This document shows, piece after piece, positions 10,505 through 11,012 of a stretch of DNA of 11,012 nt (position 1 is the first letter of the stretch; every line of letters begins with the position of its first letter). Made by a program: the position numbers and the translations under genes. Origin of the DNA: JBJXGV01 sp046160485 (GTDB taxonomy: Bacteria > Orphanbacterota > Orphanbacteria > JBJXGV01); assembly GCA_046160485.1 (NCBI GenBank), contig JBJXGV010000074.1, forward strand, positions 1 through 11,012. The letters run 5' to 3'. The notes beneath the pieces were generated by a model. That model saw nothing but the letters and a program-made list of their open reading frames with translations. It was not told where the DNA came from and searched no databases.

Positions 10505-11012
10505 CGCCGTGGCGCGCGGTGTTCGCGCTCGCGCGCGTGTCGCGACGTGCGCGGGCGCGCGCAGCATCGCGCTCGTGCTCGCGCCAAGGCTCGCGCTCGC
10601 GTGCGCGGCCGCGATCGCGCTCGGCGGCTGCGATCGCGCGACGGACGCGCGCGCCACCGAGACGCGCCGCCCGTACGCCGTCCAGATGCATCTCCACGGC
10701 TCGCTCTCGGAGGGGCAGGGGAGCATGCGCGGGCACGTCGAGGCGGCTCGCGCGCTCGGCGGCGTCGATGTCCTCTGGTGGAGCGATCACGATTGGCGCA
10801 TCGCGCTGCACACGTACCAGCGCGCGTTCGATTTCGAGTCGGGCGCGCTCGACACGACGATCGTCGTGCCGGGGCGGCGGCGCGAGAAGAAGATCGCGCG
10901 CGGCGTCGAGAACGAGGAGCGATGCCGGGTCGCGTGGGTGGCGCGCGCGGGCAGCGTGTCGCGCCCCGACGCGCGCGTCACCGTCGTCGACGCGCCGGGC
11001 GGCCGGCCGGGG
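10491..11012 (+). CDS. PHP-like metal-dependent hydrolase lipoprotein (3' end missing)
   Basis: The frame runs from ATG 10491 to the right edge (174 codons) without a stop, so the C-terminus is lost. A hydrophobic segment ends in the good lipobox LGGC (44-47), so the protein is probably a lipoprotein with C47 as the anchor. The mature part begins with a PHP-type metal motif: MHLHGSLSEG (H67, H69), GHVEAARALG (H82), then VLWWSDHDW (D99, H100, D101). PHP domains are mostly metal-dependent phosphoesterases, so that activity is likely, but most of the domain lies outside the window and the substrate is unknown. With the ATG the region before C47 is long and Arg-rich at its start. The in-frame GTG at 10575 would give a compact 18-residue signal (starting (V/M)LAPRLALA) and is a serious alternative. 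The overlap with the preceding lipoprotein gene suggests a shared pathway in the envelope. Confidence 0.75.
   Translation, partial: MSITSAVARGVRARARVATCAGARSIALVLAPRLALACAAAIALGGCDRATDARATETRRPYAVQMHLHGSLSEGQGSMRGHVEAARALGGVDVLWWSDHDWRIALHTYQRAFDFESGALDTTIVVPGRRREKKIARGVENEERCRVAWVARAGSVSRPDARVTVVDAPGGRPG

Noticed and set aside
10505..10628. Possible intergenic regulatory region after the sulfatase-like gene
   Set aside because: The frame from ATG 10491 continues through it into a lipobox and a PHP motif, so it is coding unless the later GTG at 10575 is the start. No terminator hairpin followed by a T run is visible.

Overview
The window is a strongly G+C-rich bacterial segment with six consecutive genes, all on the plus strand and packed with gaps of 10-16 bases or short overlaps. 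It reads as one long operon with no visible internal terminator. There are no RNA genes, insertion sequences, CRISPR arrays or integration signs. Both outer genes are cut by the window edges. Codon third positions are almost always G or C, which explains the many long antisense open frames. The SMC protein carries the Y-S-x-I-E-x-x-M-V-D version of the region usually containing the Q-loop Q-G pair. I recall this version from Bacteroidota-type SMCs, so I tentatively suggest a high-G+C member of the wider FCB group (something like Eisenbacteria or Gemmatimonadota); the phylum is an inference.

Layout: (1) 2-1090, the C-terminal part of a membrane-anchored SPOR-domain protein, probably septal. 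(2) 1106-4978, smc, the chromosome-condensing ATPase, longer than usual because of an acidic/alanine insert and a C-terminal tail. (3) 4989-5978, ftsY, the signal recognition particle receptor. (4) 5975-7729, a GAF-PAS-DHp-REC signalling protein that has a phospho-acceptor histidine helix and an intact receiver but no ATPase domain between them. (5) 7746-8906, an exported SGNH-type hydrolase. (6) 8903-10504, a putative lipoprotein of the sulfatase/alkaline-phosphatase superfamily with Thr at the nucleophile position instead of the sulfatase Cys/Ser. (7) 10491-11012, the start of a lipoprotein with a PHP-like metal-binding motif, cut by the right edge.

The first half (SPOR, SMC, FtsY) is cell-cycle and secretion housekeeping. 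The second half is a signalling protein followed by three exported, probably envelope-acting hydrolase-like proteins. Translational coupling is a theme: two junctions are GTGA overlaps, one is a 14-base overlap, and one may use a six-codon mini-frame (GTGA...TAATG). Nearly every protein carries Ala/Pro/Thr/Gly-rich low-complexity inserts or tails absent from typical homologues. The least ordinary items are the ATPase-less hybrid signalling protein, the Thr-nucleophile sulfatase-like lipoprotein with its neighbours, and a 30-base repeat that builds the sulfatase-like protein's signal peptide.
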